A stretch of 64,000 nucleotides of DNA from WHSW01 sp963749365. Lineage in GTDB: Bacteria > Actinomycetota > Thermoleophilia > Solirubrobacterales > 70-9. The stretch lies in NCBI GenBank assembly GCA_963749365.1, contig CAVVME010000006.1, positions 62,001 to 126,000 on the forward strand, written 5' to 3'. Below, one piece after another: positions 30,333 to 38,692 of the stretch. The notes below the pieces were generated by a model. The model did not search any database. It was not told the origin of the DNA and saw nothing but the letters and a program-made list of their open reading frames with translations. The translations under genes were made by a program, and so were the position numbers. Every line of letters begins with the position of its first letter. Position 1 is the stretch's first letter.

Positions 30333-31124
30333 ATGCGGATTCGGCTGTCCTACGCGAACGTGATGGCCACGCTCGCGGTCTTCATCGCGCTCGGCGGCGG
30401 CGCCTACGCCGCACTCAGTCTGCCGGCGGGAAGCGTGCACTCGCAGCAGATCGCCAAGAACGCGGTCCGCGCGAAGCAGATCGCGAAACGCGCGGTGCGC
30501 AAGAAGGAGCTCGCCCGCAACGCCGTCCGCTCGCGGAAGATCAAGGACGGGCGGGTGAAGTCGTTCGACCTCGCCGAGGCCTCGGTGACCTCGGCGAAGC
30601 TCGCCGACGACTCGGTCAGCTCGCCGAAGCTCGCCGGCGGCGCGGTCACCACCCCGAAGCTCGCCGACGGTGCGGTGATCACCCGGAAGCTCGCCGACGA
30701 GTCGGTGACGGCACCGAAGCTGGGAACGGTCGACTACCAGCGGGTCGAGGCGAGCGGGTCGACCTCCTCGGGCCCCGCGACGGACCTCTCGACGCCCGGG
30801 CCCGCGCTCGATCTGACCCTGGGCCCGGACGGGTTCGCGACCGTGCTCGCGCAGGCGACAATGACCGCACCGGGCGGCGCCACCGCGGAGGACTGCAGGT
30901 TCGGGGTCGTCGTTGCGGGCCAGGGGTTCGAGGTCCAGCTCCCGTTCAACGGCGGCGCGACGTTCGCGGGTGCGCCGTCGGGCCCGCGGACCGAGTACGC
31001 GTTCACGCTGCCGCCGCTTCCGTCCGGGGACCTGAGCTTCCGGATGGTCTACTGGCGCCAGTTGGGCGACGAGCCGTGCACGTTCTCGAATCGCCGGCTC
31101 TGGGTCGAGGTCGCCGAGCCCTAG
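30333..31124 (+). CDS. Secreted decapeptide-repeat protein
   Basis: 263 aa. Signal-like N-terminus SYANVMATLAVFIALGGGAY (the YANVMAT...ALGG block recurs in thermoleophilian secreted proteins). Residues ~35-130 are tandem ~10-residue repeats, KLADDSVSSPKLAGGAVTTP and KLADGAVITR, KLADESVTAP, preceded by more diverged IAKNAVRAKQ, IAKRAVRKKE units. The remaining ~130 residues form a C-terminal domain with a Cys pair (EDCRFGV, EPCTFSN). The repeats probably make a beta-helix-like stalk. TACGGT lies 8 nt before the ATG, suggesting a leaderless mRNA. Function unknown. Confidence 0.75.
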   Translation: MRIRLSYANVMATLAVFIALGGGAYAALSLPAGSVHSQQIAKNAVRAKQIAKRAVRKKELARNAVRSRKIKDGRVKSFDLAEASVTSAKLADDSVSSPKLAGGAVTTPKLADGAVITRKLADESVTAPKLGTVDYQRVEASGSTSSGPATDLSTPGPALDLTLGPDGFATVLAQATMTAPGGATAEDCRFGVVVAGQGFEVQLPFNGGATFAGAPSGPRTEYAFTLPPLPSGDLSFRMVYWRQLGDEPCTFSNRRLWVEVAEP

Positions 31125-31132
31125 CCAGCCCG

Positions 31133-31351
31133 CTACTTGTAGCGGTAGGTGATCCGGCCGCGGTCGAGGTCGTAGGGCGAGAGCTCGATCTTGACCCGAT
31201 CGCCCGGCAGGATGCGGATGTAATGGCGGCGCATCTTGCCCGAGATGTGTCCGAGCACCTCGTGGTCGTTGTCGAGCTTGACCTTGAACATCGTGTTGGG
31301 CAGGGCCTCGGTGACCTCGCCCTCCATCTCGATCTTCTCTTCCTTCGACAT
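31133..31351 (-). CDS. infA: Translation initiation factor IF-1
   Basis: 72 aa, the normal length. MSKEEKIEMEGEVTEALPNT, MFKVKLDNDHEVLGHISGKM, RRHYIRILPGDRVKIELSPY, DLDRGRITYRYK: the complete S1-like OB fold of IF-1, which binds the 30S A site and assists initiation. The ATG lies 9 nt after a TACTCT -10 (31361-31366), so it is probably leaderless in addition to any read-through from the upstream genes. Confidence 0.97.
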   Translation of the reverse strand: MSKEEKIEMEGEVTEALPNTMFKVKLDNDHEVLGHISGKMRRHYIRILPGDRVKIELSPYDLDRGRITYRYK

Positions 31352-31370
31352 CCGCGGGCCAGAGTAGCGG

Positions 31371-32159
31371 CTACTTGCCCTCGAACTCGGCCTTGCCGGG
31401 CCCCTGCTCGAGAAACGAGCGGACCGCGTTACGCAGGTCCTCGGTGGCGAACAGGTCGGCGAACCGCTCCGGGGTGATCTCGTCGGCCGCCGCCAGGCCA
31501 TGGTCCGAGAACGCACGCACGATTCGCTTCGTCGCCGCATGCGCCCTGGTCGGGCCCGCCGCGAGGCGCGCGGCAAACCTCATTCCCTTCTCGTGCACGG
31601 TGCCGTCGGGTACGACCCGGTTGATCACGCCCCAGCGGGTCAGAGTCGCCGCGTCGTAGAGCCCGCCGGTGAAGACGAACTCGCGCGCCCGCCCGGCGCC
31701 TGCGCGCTCGGCGATTCGCTGTGTCCCGCCCGCTCCCGGCGTCAACCCGACGACCGCCTCGACGAGCCCGAACTGCGACGACTCCTCGGCCCAGATCAGA
31801 TCGCAGCCGAGCGCGATCTCGAGCCCGGCCGTGAGACAGAGCCCATGCACCAGGGCCAGGGTCGGGATCTCGAGCGCCTCGAGTCGCTGTACGCCCCTGA
31901 TCAGCGGGTCGGCGAGCGCGGTGGCGTCGGCCGGCTCTCCCTCGGCGATGCGCTGGAACCCGTGCACGTCGACGCCCCCGGTGAAGATCTCGCCCTCGGC
32001 ACGCCAGACCAGCGCCCGGGCGCCGGAGCCCTCGACCTCGTCGAGGCAGCTCATCAGCTCGTCGAAGGCTGTGTCGGTGAACAGGTTCAGCGGCGGGTTC
32101 GAGAGCACGATCGAGGCGACGTCGCCCTCGAAGCGGGCAGTGATCGTCGGCTCAGCCAT
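31371..32159 (-). CDS. Enoyl-CoA hydratase/isomerase family protein
   Basis: 262 aa, crotonase fold. VASIVLSNPPLNLFTDTAFD, the oxyanion-hole segments EIFTGGVDVHGF and HGLCLTAGLEIALGCDLIWA, FGLVEAVVGLTPGAGGTQRI. The usual hydratase Glu pair is only partly conserved (second Glu in LVEAVVGL), so isomerase or another acyl-CoA activity is possible. It overlaps the HIT gene by 8 nt. Confidence 0.9.
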   Translation of the reverse strand: MAEPTITARFEGDVASIVLSNPPLNLFTDTAFDELMSCLDEVEGSGARALVWRAEGEIFTGGVDVHGFQRIAEGEPADATALADPLIRGVQRLEALEIPTLALVHGLCLTAGLEIALGCDLIWAEESSQFGLVEAVVGLTPGAGGTQRIAERAGAGRAREFVFTGGLYDAATLTRWGVINRVVPDGTVHEKGMRFAARLAAGPTRAHAATKRIVRAFSDHGLAAADEITPERFADLFATEDLRNAVRSFLEQGPGKAEFEGK

Positions 32160-32571
32160 CGCCGGCTCCGTTTCGGATCAGCGCCGCGGTGCGCGCGATC
32201 TCGTCGCTCTCGGCACCGCGCGGGATCCAGGGCAGCTTCAGCGGATCGTCCCGATAGCGCGGGATGACGTGGAGGTGGAAGTGAAAGACCGTCTGCCAGG
32301 CGGCGGAGCGGCATGCGTTGAGGATGTTGAACCCCGCCGGCTCGAGCGCGCGCTCGATCCGGACCGCGAGCCGGCGCGCGGCGAGCGTGGTCCGCTCGAG
32401 GTCGAGGTCGGAGATCTCGATCAGGTCCGCCGAGTGGGCGCGCGGCACGACCAGCGCGTGGCCGGGAGTCGCCGGGTTGATGTCCATGAACGCGACCGTG
32501 TCCTCGTCCGAGTCGACGATCTCGGCCGGGGCGTCGCCGGCGACGATGTCGCAGAAGATGCAATCCGACAT
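32152..32571 (-). CDS. HIT-family nucleotide hydrolase/transferase
   Basis: 139 aa. MSDCIFCDIVAGDAPAEIVD (with a CxxC zinc half-site), FMDINPATPGHALVVPRAHS and the triad HFHLHVIPRYRDD. HIT (HINT-like) enzymes cleave AMP-linked phosphoramidates or dinucleoside polyphosphates. ATG at 32571, 17 nt after the stop of the nucleotidyltransferase gene, in the long minus-strand run. Confidence 0.92.
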   Translation of the reverse strand: MSDCIFCDIVAGDAPAEIVDSDEDTVAFMDINPATPGHALVVPRAHSADLIEISDLDLERTTLAARRLAVRIERALEPAGFNILNACRSAAWQTVFHFHLHVIPRYRDDPLKLPWIPRGAESDEIARTAALIRNGAGDG

Positions 32572-32588
32572 TGCGGGGCGGCGCCAGC

Positions 32589-34016
32589 CTATTGCAGGCG
32601 CTTGGCGAGCGCGATTGCGTCCTCGGCGGTCTCGACCTCGCCGGTGTAGACCGCCCCTTCGATCTCGCCGATCAAGCGTCCGAGCTCGGGCCCGGGCTCG
32701 ATCCCGATCGCAGCGGCGAGCTGATCGCCGGCGAGCGGCGCCCGGGGAGGTCCGTCGCGGTGCCAGCGCACCGCCGCCGGAAGCAGCTCGCGGGCGAGCT
32801 CGAGGTGGGCCTCGATCATCGCCGCCGACGCGGTCGGTCCGCTGCCCCGCGCCGAGAGCCGGTCCGCGATCGTCAGCAGGGTGACGTCGGCGGCGACCGG
32901 CGCGGTCAGGCGCAGGTACTCGTACTCGCGCCGGCGCGAGAGCGGGCGCTCGCGGGCCATGAACCCGAGGTGGAGGTGATGGAGGGCGAGCGCCTCCAGG
33001 TGGCGGCTCAACGCCCGGCTCGCCTTCAGCCGCACGCACGCCGCGGCGACGATCGAGGCCCCCTCGCGATCGTGGCCGATGAAGGAGACCATGCCATCGG
33101 GATGCTGCCGGCGCGTCACCGGCTTGCCGACGTCGTGCAGGACGGCGCCGAAGCGAAGCGCCGCGCCGCGACTGAAATCGTCGGCGAGCGGCTGGTCGAG
33201 CAGCATGCGCACCTCTCCGGCAGCCTCGCCGGCGTAGCGGTCGAGGTCGCGCTCGACCGCGAGCAGTTGCTCGAGCACTTCGATCGTGTGATCGTGGACG
33301 TCGAGGTGGTGGTTCGGGTTCTGGATCACGCCTCGCAGTGCGGCGAGCTCCGGCAGCACGGCGGCCGTCGCCCCGAGCTCATCGAGCAACCGCAGGCCGG
33401 CGATCGGATCCGCCCCGGAGATCAACAGCCGCAGCTCGGCGAGCTGGCGCTCCCCGGCCGGCTCGCCGGCGCGAGTCGACGACTCGAGCGCCAGCTCGCG
33501 GGTCCCGGGCGCCGGCTCGAGGCCGAGCTCGGCGCCGAGCCGGGCCGCGCGCAGGATCCGCAGCGGGTCCTCGGCGAAGCTGCGCACCGAGACCGCCCGC
33601 AGCACGCCCGCCTCGAGGTCGGCGGCGCCACCGGTGGGATCAATCGGGCCCGCGGCAGGGTCGCGCAGCGAAACGGCGATCGCGTTGGCGGTGAAGTCGC
33701 GCTGACCGAGATCCGCCTCGATCGTCGGGCCGCGCAGACGGGCGACGTCGGCATGCCAGCTGCGGTCGGCGGCGAGCGCTCGCCAGGTGCCGAACTCGGC
33801 CGAGAGCTCGAAGGCGACACCTCCGGCGCGCTCGGCGATGCCTCGTGCGAAGCCCCGCTCGTCGCCGTCGACGGCGAGGTCGAGGTCGACCACCGGGCGG
33901 CCGCGGATCGCGTCACGAACCGCGCCACCGACGATCCACGCATCCTCGCCCTCGGCGAGGGCGCCGCGCGCCACACCTGCCGCCGACGCCGAGCGCAGAG
34001 CATCGGCGAGGCTCAC
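32589..34016 (-). CDS. CCA-adding / poly(A) polymerase family tRNA nucleotidyltransferase with HD domain
   Basis: 475 aa. Class II nucleotidyltransferase head: WIVGGAVRDAIRGRPVVDLD followed by LAVDGD (metal-binding DxD), GQRDFTANAIAVSL (motif B), FAEDPLRILRAARLGAELGL (motifs C/D). The C-terminal HD domain has RFGAVLHDVGKPVTRR and IGHDREGA. It repairs or adds the 3' CCA of tRNAs; this matters here because the tRNA remnant in the window encodes no CCA. Translationally coupled to alr by a 4-nt overlap. Confidence 0.92.
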   Translation of the reverse strand: MSLADALRSASAAGVARGALAEGEDAWIVGGAVRDAIRGRPVVDLDLAVDGDERGFARGIAERAGGVAFELSAEFGTWRALAADRSWHADVARLRGPTIEADLGQRDFTANAIAVSLRDPAAGPIDPTGGAADLEAGVLRAVSVRSFAEDPLRILRAARLGAELGLEPAPGTRELALESSTRAGEPAGERQLAELRLLISGADPIAGLRLLDELGATAAVLPELAALRGVIQNPNHHLDVHDHTIEVLEQLLAVERDLDRYAGEAAGEVRMLLDQPLADDFSRGAALRFGAVLHDVGKPVTRRQHPDGMVSFIGHDREGASIVAAACVRLKASRALSRHLEALALHHLHLGFMARERPLSRRREYEYLRLTAPVAADVTLLTIADRLSARGSGPTASAAMIEAHLELARELLPAAVRWHRDGPPRAPLAGDQLAAAIGIEPGPELGRLIGEIEGAVYTGEVETAEDAIALAKRLQ

Positions 34017-35149
34017 GAACGCGTGAACTCCCGCGGGACGCGCGGCGCGATCGCCGTCGTCACCTCGTAGTTGATCGTCGCCATCCGGCGGGCGATCTCC
34101 TCCGCGAGCACCCGCTCACCACCCTGTGCGCCGATCAGCACCGCCGGGTCCCCGGGCACGACATCTGGCTCGGGGCCGAGGTCGATGGTGACGTTGTCCA
34201 TCGAGATCGTCCCGACCACCGGCCGGCGTCGACCTCGGACGAGGACGTCGGCGTTGTTGGAGAGCGCCCGGCGGAAGCCGTCGCCGTAGCCGATCGGAAG
34301 CACCCCCACCGCGGTTGCCTCGCTGGCCCGCCAATGACGCCCGTAGCCGGCCGACGCTCCGGGCTCGAAGGGCTTCACGTCGGCGACGTAGGAGTGCAGC
34401 TCGAGCGCCGGCTCGAGGTCGCGCGCCGCCGGGTTCTCCCCGAACGGATCGAGCCCGTAGATCGCAATCCCGCAGCGCACCATGTCGAGGTGGGATCCGG
34501 GCTCGCGCAGCGTCGCGGCGCTGTTGGCGGCGTGCAGGAGCAGGCCCGGAAACCGCTCGCGCAACGGCAACGCGAGCTCGCGAAAGCGGGCGAGCTGCTG
34601 CTCGAAGAACGCCGACCCCGGCTCGTCGGCGGTGGCGAAGTGGGTCCACAGGCCGGCGGCCTCGACCGTCCCGGCCGCGGCTCGCTCGACCACGGTGGCG
34701 ACGGCGGTCGGATCGCGTTCACCCAGCCTGCCCATCCCGGTGTCGTACTTGACGTGGACGCGGGGTCTGATCCCGAGCGCCGCCCCGCGCGCCTCGACCA
34801 GGTCGAGAAACCCGGCTCGCCACACGGTGACGTCCGCATCGGCGCCGAGCGCCAGGTCGAGGTCGGCCTCCGTCATCGCGCCCAGGACCAAGAGCCGCGC
34901 GTCGCCGAGCTGCTCGCGAAGCGCTCTTGCCTCGCCGGCGCTCGCCACAGCGAGCCAATCCGCGCCGCCCGCCTGCGCGGCGCGCGCGCAGGCGGCGGCT
35001 CCGTGTCCGTAGCCGTCCGCCTTGACCACGGCGCAGAGGGCGGCGCCGCCCTCGAGCCGGTCGCGCAGCCGGGCGCAGTTGCGCTCGACCGCGCCGAGGT
35101 CGATCGTGGCGCTCGCGCGCGAGACGGTGACCGGGCGCGGCGACGTCAC
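34013..35149 (-). CDS. alr: Alanine racemase
   Basis: 378 aa. The PLP Lys lies in LCAVVKADGYGHGAAACARA; VHVKYDTGMGRLG, LLLHAANSAATLREPGSHLD, MVRCGIAIYGLDPFGE, catalytic Tyr in SAGYGRHWRA, and the C-terminal SMDNVTIDLGP. It converts L-Ala to D-Ala for peptidoglycan. It sits between nnr and the nucleotidyltransferase with 4-nt overlaps on both sides, a tightly coupled trio. Confidence 0.96.
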   Translation of the reverse strand: MTSPRPVTVSRASATIDLGAVERNCARLRDRLEGGAALCAVVKADGYGHGAAACARAAQAGGADWLAVASAGEARALREQLGDARLLVLGAMTEADLDLALGADADVTVWRAGFLDLVEARGAALGIRPRVHVKYDTGMGRLGERDPTAVATVVERAAAGTVEAAGLWTHFATADEPGSAFFEQQLARFRELALPLRERFPGLLLHAANSAATLREPGSHLDMVRCGIAIYGLDPFGENPAARDLEPALELHSYVADVKPFEPGASAGYGRHWRASEATAVGVLPIGYGDGFRRALSNNADVLVRGRRRPVVGTISMDNVTIDLGPEPDVVPGDPAVLIGAQGGERVLAEEIARRMATINYEVTTAIAPRVPREFTRS

Positions 35150-36687
35150 GCCGGACGCTCGCCGCCGGGCGCAGCGCCGAGCCCTGCCCCGAGCGCGGCG
35201 ATCACGTCCCCGGCGACGACCGCCTCCGCCCCTCCGACCCGGCGGGCCGCGAACCGGGCCGCGCGCGCGTGACCGTAGACCGCGGTCGCGACGGCCTCAC
35301 GCGGTCCGAGCCCGCGGGCCAGCAGGGCGGCGACGATCCCAGTGAGCACGTCGCCGGTGCCGGCGGTCGCCAGCCCCGGGCTGGAGAGCCCGTTGACGAG
35401 CGGGCGGCCGTCGGGACCGACCGCGATCGTGTCATCCCCCTTGAGCACGACCACGGCTTCGGCCCGTGCGGCGGCCTCGCGGGCGCTCGCCAACCTGCGG
35501 GCGTCGACGGCCGATGATCCGATCTCCAGCAGCCGCCCGAGCTCCCCCGCGTGCGGGGTCAGCACCGTAGCGGCCTCGCGGGCGGCGAGCTGTTCGAGGT
35601 CGTTGGCCACCGCGTCGAGCCCTCCCGCATCGATCACCAGCGGCGCCGCGATCCGGCGCGCGAGCTCGGCCACCAGCGGGCGAGCCGCCTCAGCGCGGCC
35701 GAGCCCGGGGCCGACGGCGACCGCCGCGGCGCGCTCGGCCGCGGCGATGATCGGTTCGGCGGCGGCCACGGCGAGCGCCCCGTCGGCACTCGGGCAACCG
35801 ATCGACATCGCCTCGGTGAGCTTGACCTCGAAGATCGCCTCGAGCTCGGCCGGCACCGCGACGGTCGCGTAGCCGGCACCGGAGCGAATCGCGGCCTCCG
35901 CGGCCATGCAGACCGAGCCGGTGAGCCCGCGGGATCCACCCGCGATCAGGACCTGGCCGGAGCTGAACTTGGTCGACGCGGCGTCCCGGGCGGGTGCCAA
36001 CGCCAGCACGGGCTCGCGGATCAGCCCGCCCGCGGGATCCTGAGGGGCGCCTGCGGGAATCCCGATCGGCGCGACGACGAGCTCCCCGGCATGGCGCTTT
36101 CCCGGGGCGATCCAGTGCCCGAGCTTGGCGGCGTGAAAGCTCACGGTCGCGTCCGCCGGCACCGCCGGCCCTTCGACCTCGCCGGTGGAAGCGTCGACCC
36201 CGGAGGCGATGTCGGCTGCGACCACCGGCGCGTCGACGAGGTTGAGCGCTTCGATCGCAGCGGCCGCCGGTCCGCGGGCGGCGCCGGCGAACCCGGTTCC
36301 GAAGATCGCATCGACAATCACTCCCGAGCCCCCGAGCCGGCTCGCCGGCGCCTCCGCGCCGAGCTCGCTCACCGGCCCCTCGAAGCGCTCGAGGTTGGCG
36401 CGCGCATCGGCGGACAGCTCCCCCGGCGGCGCGATCAGCATCACCTCGCACTCCAGCCCGGCGGCGGCAAGGTGGCGCGCGGCGACGATTCCGTCACCCC
36501 CGTTGTTCCCCTTGCCGCACACGGCCCGTGCCGGCCCCGGGCGGGCGAGGCCGAGCGCGGCCTCGGCGACGGCGCGGCCCGCCGCCTCCATCAGCTCCAG
36601 CGAGGGGACGCCCTGCTGCTCGATCGCCCAAGCGTCCGTGGCCCTCATCGAGGCAGCGTCGTGCAGTGGCTCGAGCCAGTCCGGCAT
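35146..36687 (-). CDS. Bifunctional NAD(P)H-hydrate epimerase / ADP-dependent dehydratase
   Basis: 513 aa, fused form (NnrE+NnrD). N-terminal epimerase: VCGKGNNGGDGIVAARHLAA, VIVDAIFGTGFAG, VVAADIASGVDASTGEVEG. C-terminal ribokinase-like dehydratase: VLIAGGSRGLTGSVCMAAEA, VAVGPGLGRAEA, VLTPHAGELGRLL and LATAGTGDVLTGIVAALLAR. It repairs damaged NAD(P)H hydrates. The ATG lies 9 nt after TACCCT, so an internal leaderless promoter is likely. Confidence 0.94.
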   Translation of the reverse strand: MPDWLEPLHDAASMRATDAWAIEQQGVPSLELMEAAGRAVAEAALGLARPGPARAVCGKGNNGGDGIVAARHLAAAGLECEVMLIAPPGELSADARANLERFEGPVSELGAEAPASRLGGSGVIVDAIFGTGFAGAARGPAAAAIEALNLVDAPVVAADIASGVDASTGEVEGPAVPADATVSFHAAKLGHWIAPGKRHAGELVVAPIGIPAGAPQDPAGGLIREPVLALAPARDAASTKFSSGQVLIAGGSRGLTGSVCMAAEAAIRSGAGYATVAVPAELEAIFEVKLTEAMSIGCPSADGALAVAAAEPIIAAAERAAAVAVGPGLGRAEAARPLVAELARRIAAPLVIDAGGLDAVANDLEQLAAREAATVLTPHAGELGRLLEIGSSAVDARRLASAREAAARAEAVVVLKGDDTIAVGPDGRPLVNGLSSPGLATAGTGDVLTGIVAALLARGLGPREAVATAVYGHARAARFAARRVGGAEAVVAGDVIAALGAGLGAAPGGERPA

Positions 36688-36724
36688 CCCGAGCGCAGGG
36701 TAGTCGGCGCCGCGGACCTGCGGA

Positions 36725-37099
36725 TCAGCTCGGGCGCTCGGCGACCACGACCGCGGTTGCGAGCTCGCGCGAGTGGCTGAGCGAGACCGCGAGCTCGACC
36801 CCCTGGCGCTCGGCCTCCTCGGCGACGCTCTCGTACAGGACCAGGCGTGGCGGAAGCTCGTTCCCGCCGACGACCTCGACCTCGCGCATCCGCAGGCCTC
36901 CGATCCCGAGCGCCTTCAGGGCCGCCTCCTTGGCCGCGAACCGCGCCGCCAGGTGGCGCCCCGGGCGGGCGCGCGTCGCGCAGGCCTCGATCTCGTCGGC
37001 GCGGAAGAGGCGCTCGAGCAGGCCGGGACGTCGTTCGAGTGCCCGCTCGAGCCGCTCGATCTCGATCAGGTCGATGCCGATCCCGGGCGCCGGGGCCAT
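36725..37099 (-). CDS. acpS: Holo-[acyl-carrier-protein] synthase
   Basis: 124 aa, normal size. GIGIDLIEIERLERALERRP (Asp metal ligand), LFRADEIEACATRARPGRHL, AARFAAKEAALKALGIGG (Glu and Lys of the active site), VSLSHSRELATAVVVAE. It attaches 4'-phosphopantetheine to ACP. Its ATG overlaps the TGA of the DUF3352 gene (TGATG). Confidence 0.94.
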   Translation of the reverse strand: MAPAPGIGIDLIEIERLERALERRPGLLERLFRADEIEACATRARPGRHLAARFAAKEAALKALGIGGLRMREVEVVGGNELPPRLVLYESVAEEAERQGVELAVSLSHSRELATAVVVAERPS

Positions 37100-38670
37100 C
37101 AGTCCTCCTGCTCTGCGAGCGTCGCCGTCACCCGGGTCACCCCGAGGTGGTCATCGAGCCGGCTGCCGGCGCTGACGAGCTCGATCGCCGCGAGCGCGGC
37201 TGCGGCGGGATCGTCGAGCGCGGCGGCGGCGCCGGAGGCGCGCGCTGCGGCCAGCGCTCCCGGCGGGTCGAGGTAGAAGCCGGGCGAGAACCCCTCGCCG
37301 AGGGCCTCGACAGTGGAGCGAAACCGTTCGCTCTCGCCGAGCGGCTGCTCGGGGTCGAGGGCCTCGGCGACAGTGCCGCCGAACGCCGCCGCGACCCGGT
37401 CGCCGGCCACCCCCGCCTCGACCCCCCTGCCGAGGCTCGGCAACCCGAGGGAGAAGCCGTGCTCGGTGCCCGCCGGCGGCCCCGCGGAGCGCAGGCCGGT
37501 CTGGCGCTCGGCGAGCCCCTCGAGCAGGTCGATCGATGCCCGTGCACGGCGTGGATCGCTCACCTCCGCGATCACCCCGGCGCTCAGCCCGGGGAAGGCG
37601 GTGCCGCGGGCAAAGCCGGCGGCGTCCCCGACCCAGGCGCTGAGGTTCGTGACCAGGTCGATTCCCGTCTCGTTGCGCAGCCGCTCGACGATCGAGCTGC
37701 CCCCGGGAATCCCGCCGTTGCTGAGCTTGTCGAGCAGCAGCCTGAGCGTCGGGCCGAAGTCCGGCATGCCCGCCGCCAGCCACGAGTCGCCCGGCAGCGG
37801 CTCGAGCAGTGAGACGTCGGTGGCGATCTCGCGCCGATCATCGACCATGGCGACGAAGTCGGCGGTTGCGGTCTCGGGTGTCGCCGAGAGCCCGATCGCG
37901 ATCGGCTCCGAGAGCGGTCCATCGAGCAGGGGCTCGACGGGACGCAGGTCCGCGCGGGCGACGTCGCCGGAGGTGGTCGCCGCCTCGAGCACCGCCGCCG
38001 GGTCGAGCGAGGCGGTCGCCAGCAGGTCCTCACCGAGCGCGGCGGCGCGAGCCGCATGCTCCTCGCTCTCCGCCAGCGACTGTCCATCGGCGGCGTCGAC
38101 CGCGACCCGAAGCGACATCTCGGTTCCGACCACGACGGCATTTTCGACGAGTCCGATCGCCGCACCGTCCGGAGCGCCAAGCGCGTAGTAGTCGACGCCC
38201 GCGTGACTGCGCATCCGCGCGGTGGCCGGGTCCAACTCGGCGACGCGATCGACGAACGAGCCGGCGGCGTCGGCGTCGGCCGCCTCGAGGATGAGGGCGA
38301 AGTCGGGCGTGGCGGCGGCCGCCGGCCCGGCCTCGAACGAGCGCACGAACAGCGCTGCGTGCTCGCCCAGCCACGGCTCGACGTCCTCCGCGTAGCTGAG
38401 CTCGACGTCGTTGTCGGCGAGCTGATCGTCGACCGCGGCCGCCAGCCTCTCTCCCGGGTCCGAGATGCCCGCAAGGCGCTCTGAGAACGAGGTGATCGCC
38501 TCCCCCTGGTCGCCGTCGGGCCGGACCACGAGCTCGAGGTAGAGCGGCACGTCGGGAGGGGTGAGTGTCGCGAGGTCAGCCCCGTCGCCGTCGCCACAGC
38601 CGGTCGTCGCGGCGCCGGCGATCAGGCAAGCGGCCAGCACGCCGACGAGTTGTCGCAGACATCCCCCCAA
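37099..38670 (-). CDS. DUF3352-type lipoprotein
   Basis: About 523 aa. LVGVLAACLIAGAATTGCGD is a lipoprotein signal with Cys in GC. The mature part resembles DUF3352 proteins: LYLELVVRPDGDQGEAITSF, EPWLGEHAALFVRSFEAGPA, ALILEAADADAAGSFVDRVA, SWLAAGMPDFGPTLRLLLDK, AGVIAEVSDPRRARASIDLL. An extracellular, membrane-anchored protein of unknown role. The start is unclear: TTG at 38670 clears the glmS stop and gives a full signal peptide; a CTG or GTG slightly downstream is possible, and an ATG overlapping glmS (38739) looks unlikely. Confidence 0.75.
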   Translation of the reverse strand: MGGCLRQLVGVLAACLIAGAATTGCGDGDGADLATLTPPDVPLYLELVVRPDGDQGEAITSFSERLAGISDPGERLAAAVDDQLADNDVELSYAEDVEPWLGEHAALFVRSFEAGPAAAATPDFALILEAADADAAGSFVDRVAELDPATARMRSHAGVDYYALGAPDGAAIGLVENAVVVGTEMSLRVAVDAADGQSLAESEEHAARAAALGEDLLATASLDPAAVLEAATTSGDVARADLRPVEPLLDGPLSEPIAIGLSATPETATADFVAMVDDRREIATDVSLLEPLPGDSWLAAGMPDFGPTLRLLLDKLSNGGIPGGSSIVERLRNETGIDLVTNLSAWVGDAAGFARGTAFPGLSAGVIAEVSDPRRARASIDLLEGLAERQTGLRSAGPPAGTEHGFSLGLPSLGRGVEAGVAGDRVAAAFGGTVAEALDPEQPLGESERFRSTVEALGEGFSPGFYLDPPGALAAARASGAAAALDDPAAAALAAIELVSAGSRLDDHLGVTRVTATLAEQED

Positions 38671-38692
38671 GCAGTCGCGGCACTCTAGACGG

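Noticed and set aside
30553..30723. Regular direct repeats that could suggest a CRISPR array
   Set aside because: They are in frame, have no unique spacers, and encode the ~10-residue repeats of a secreted protein.
32571..34070. 499-codon plus-strand frame over the nucleotidyltransferase
   Set aside because: Shadow frame; the minus-strand gene has complete catalytic motifs and a 4-nt operon overlap.
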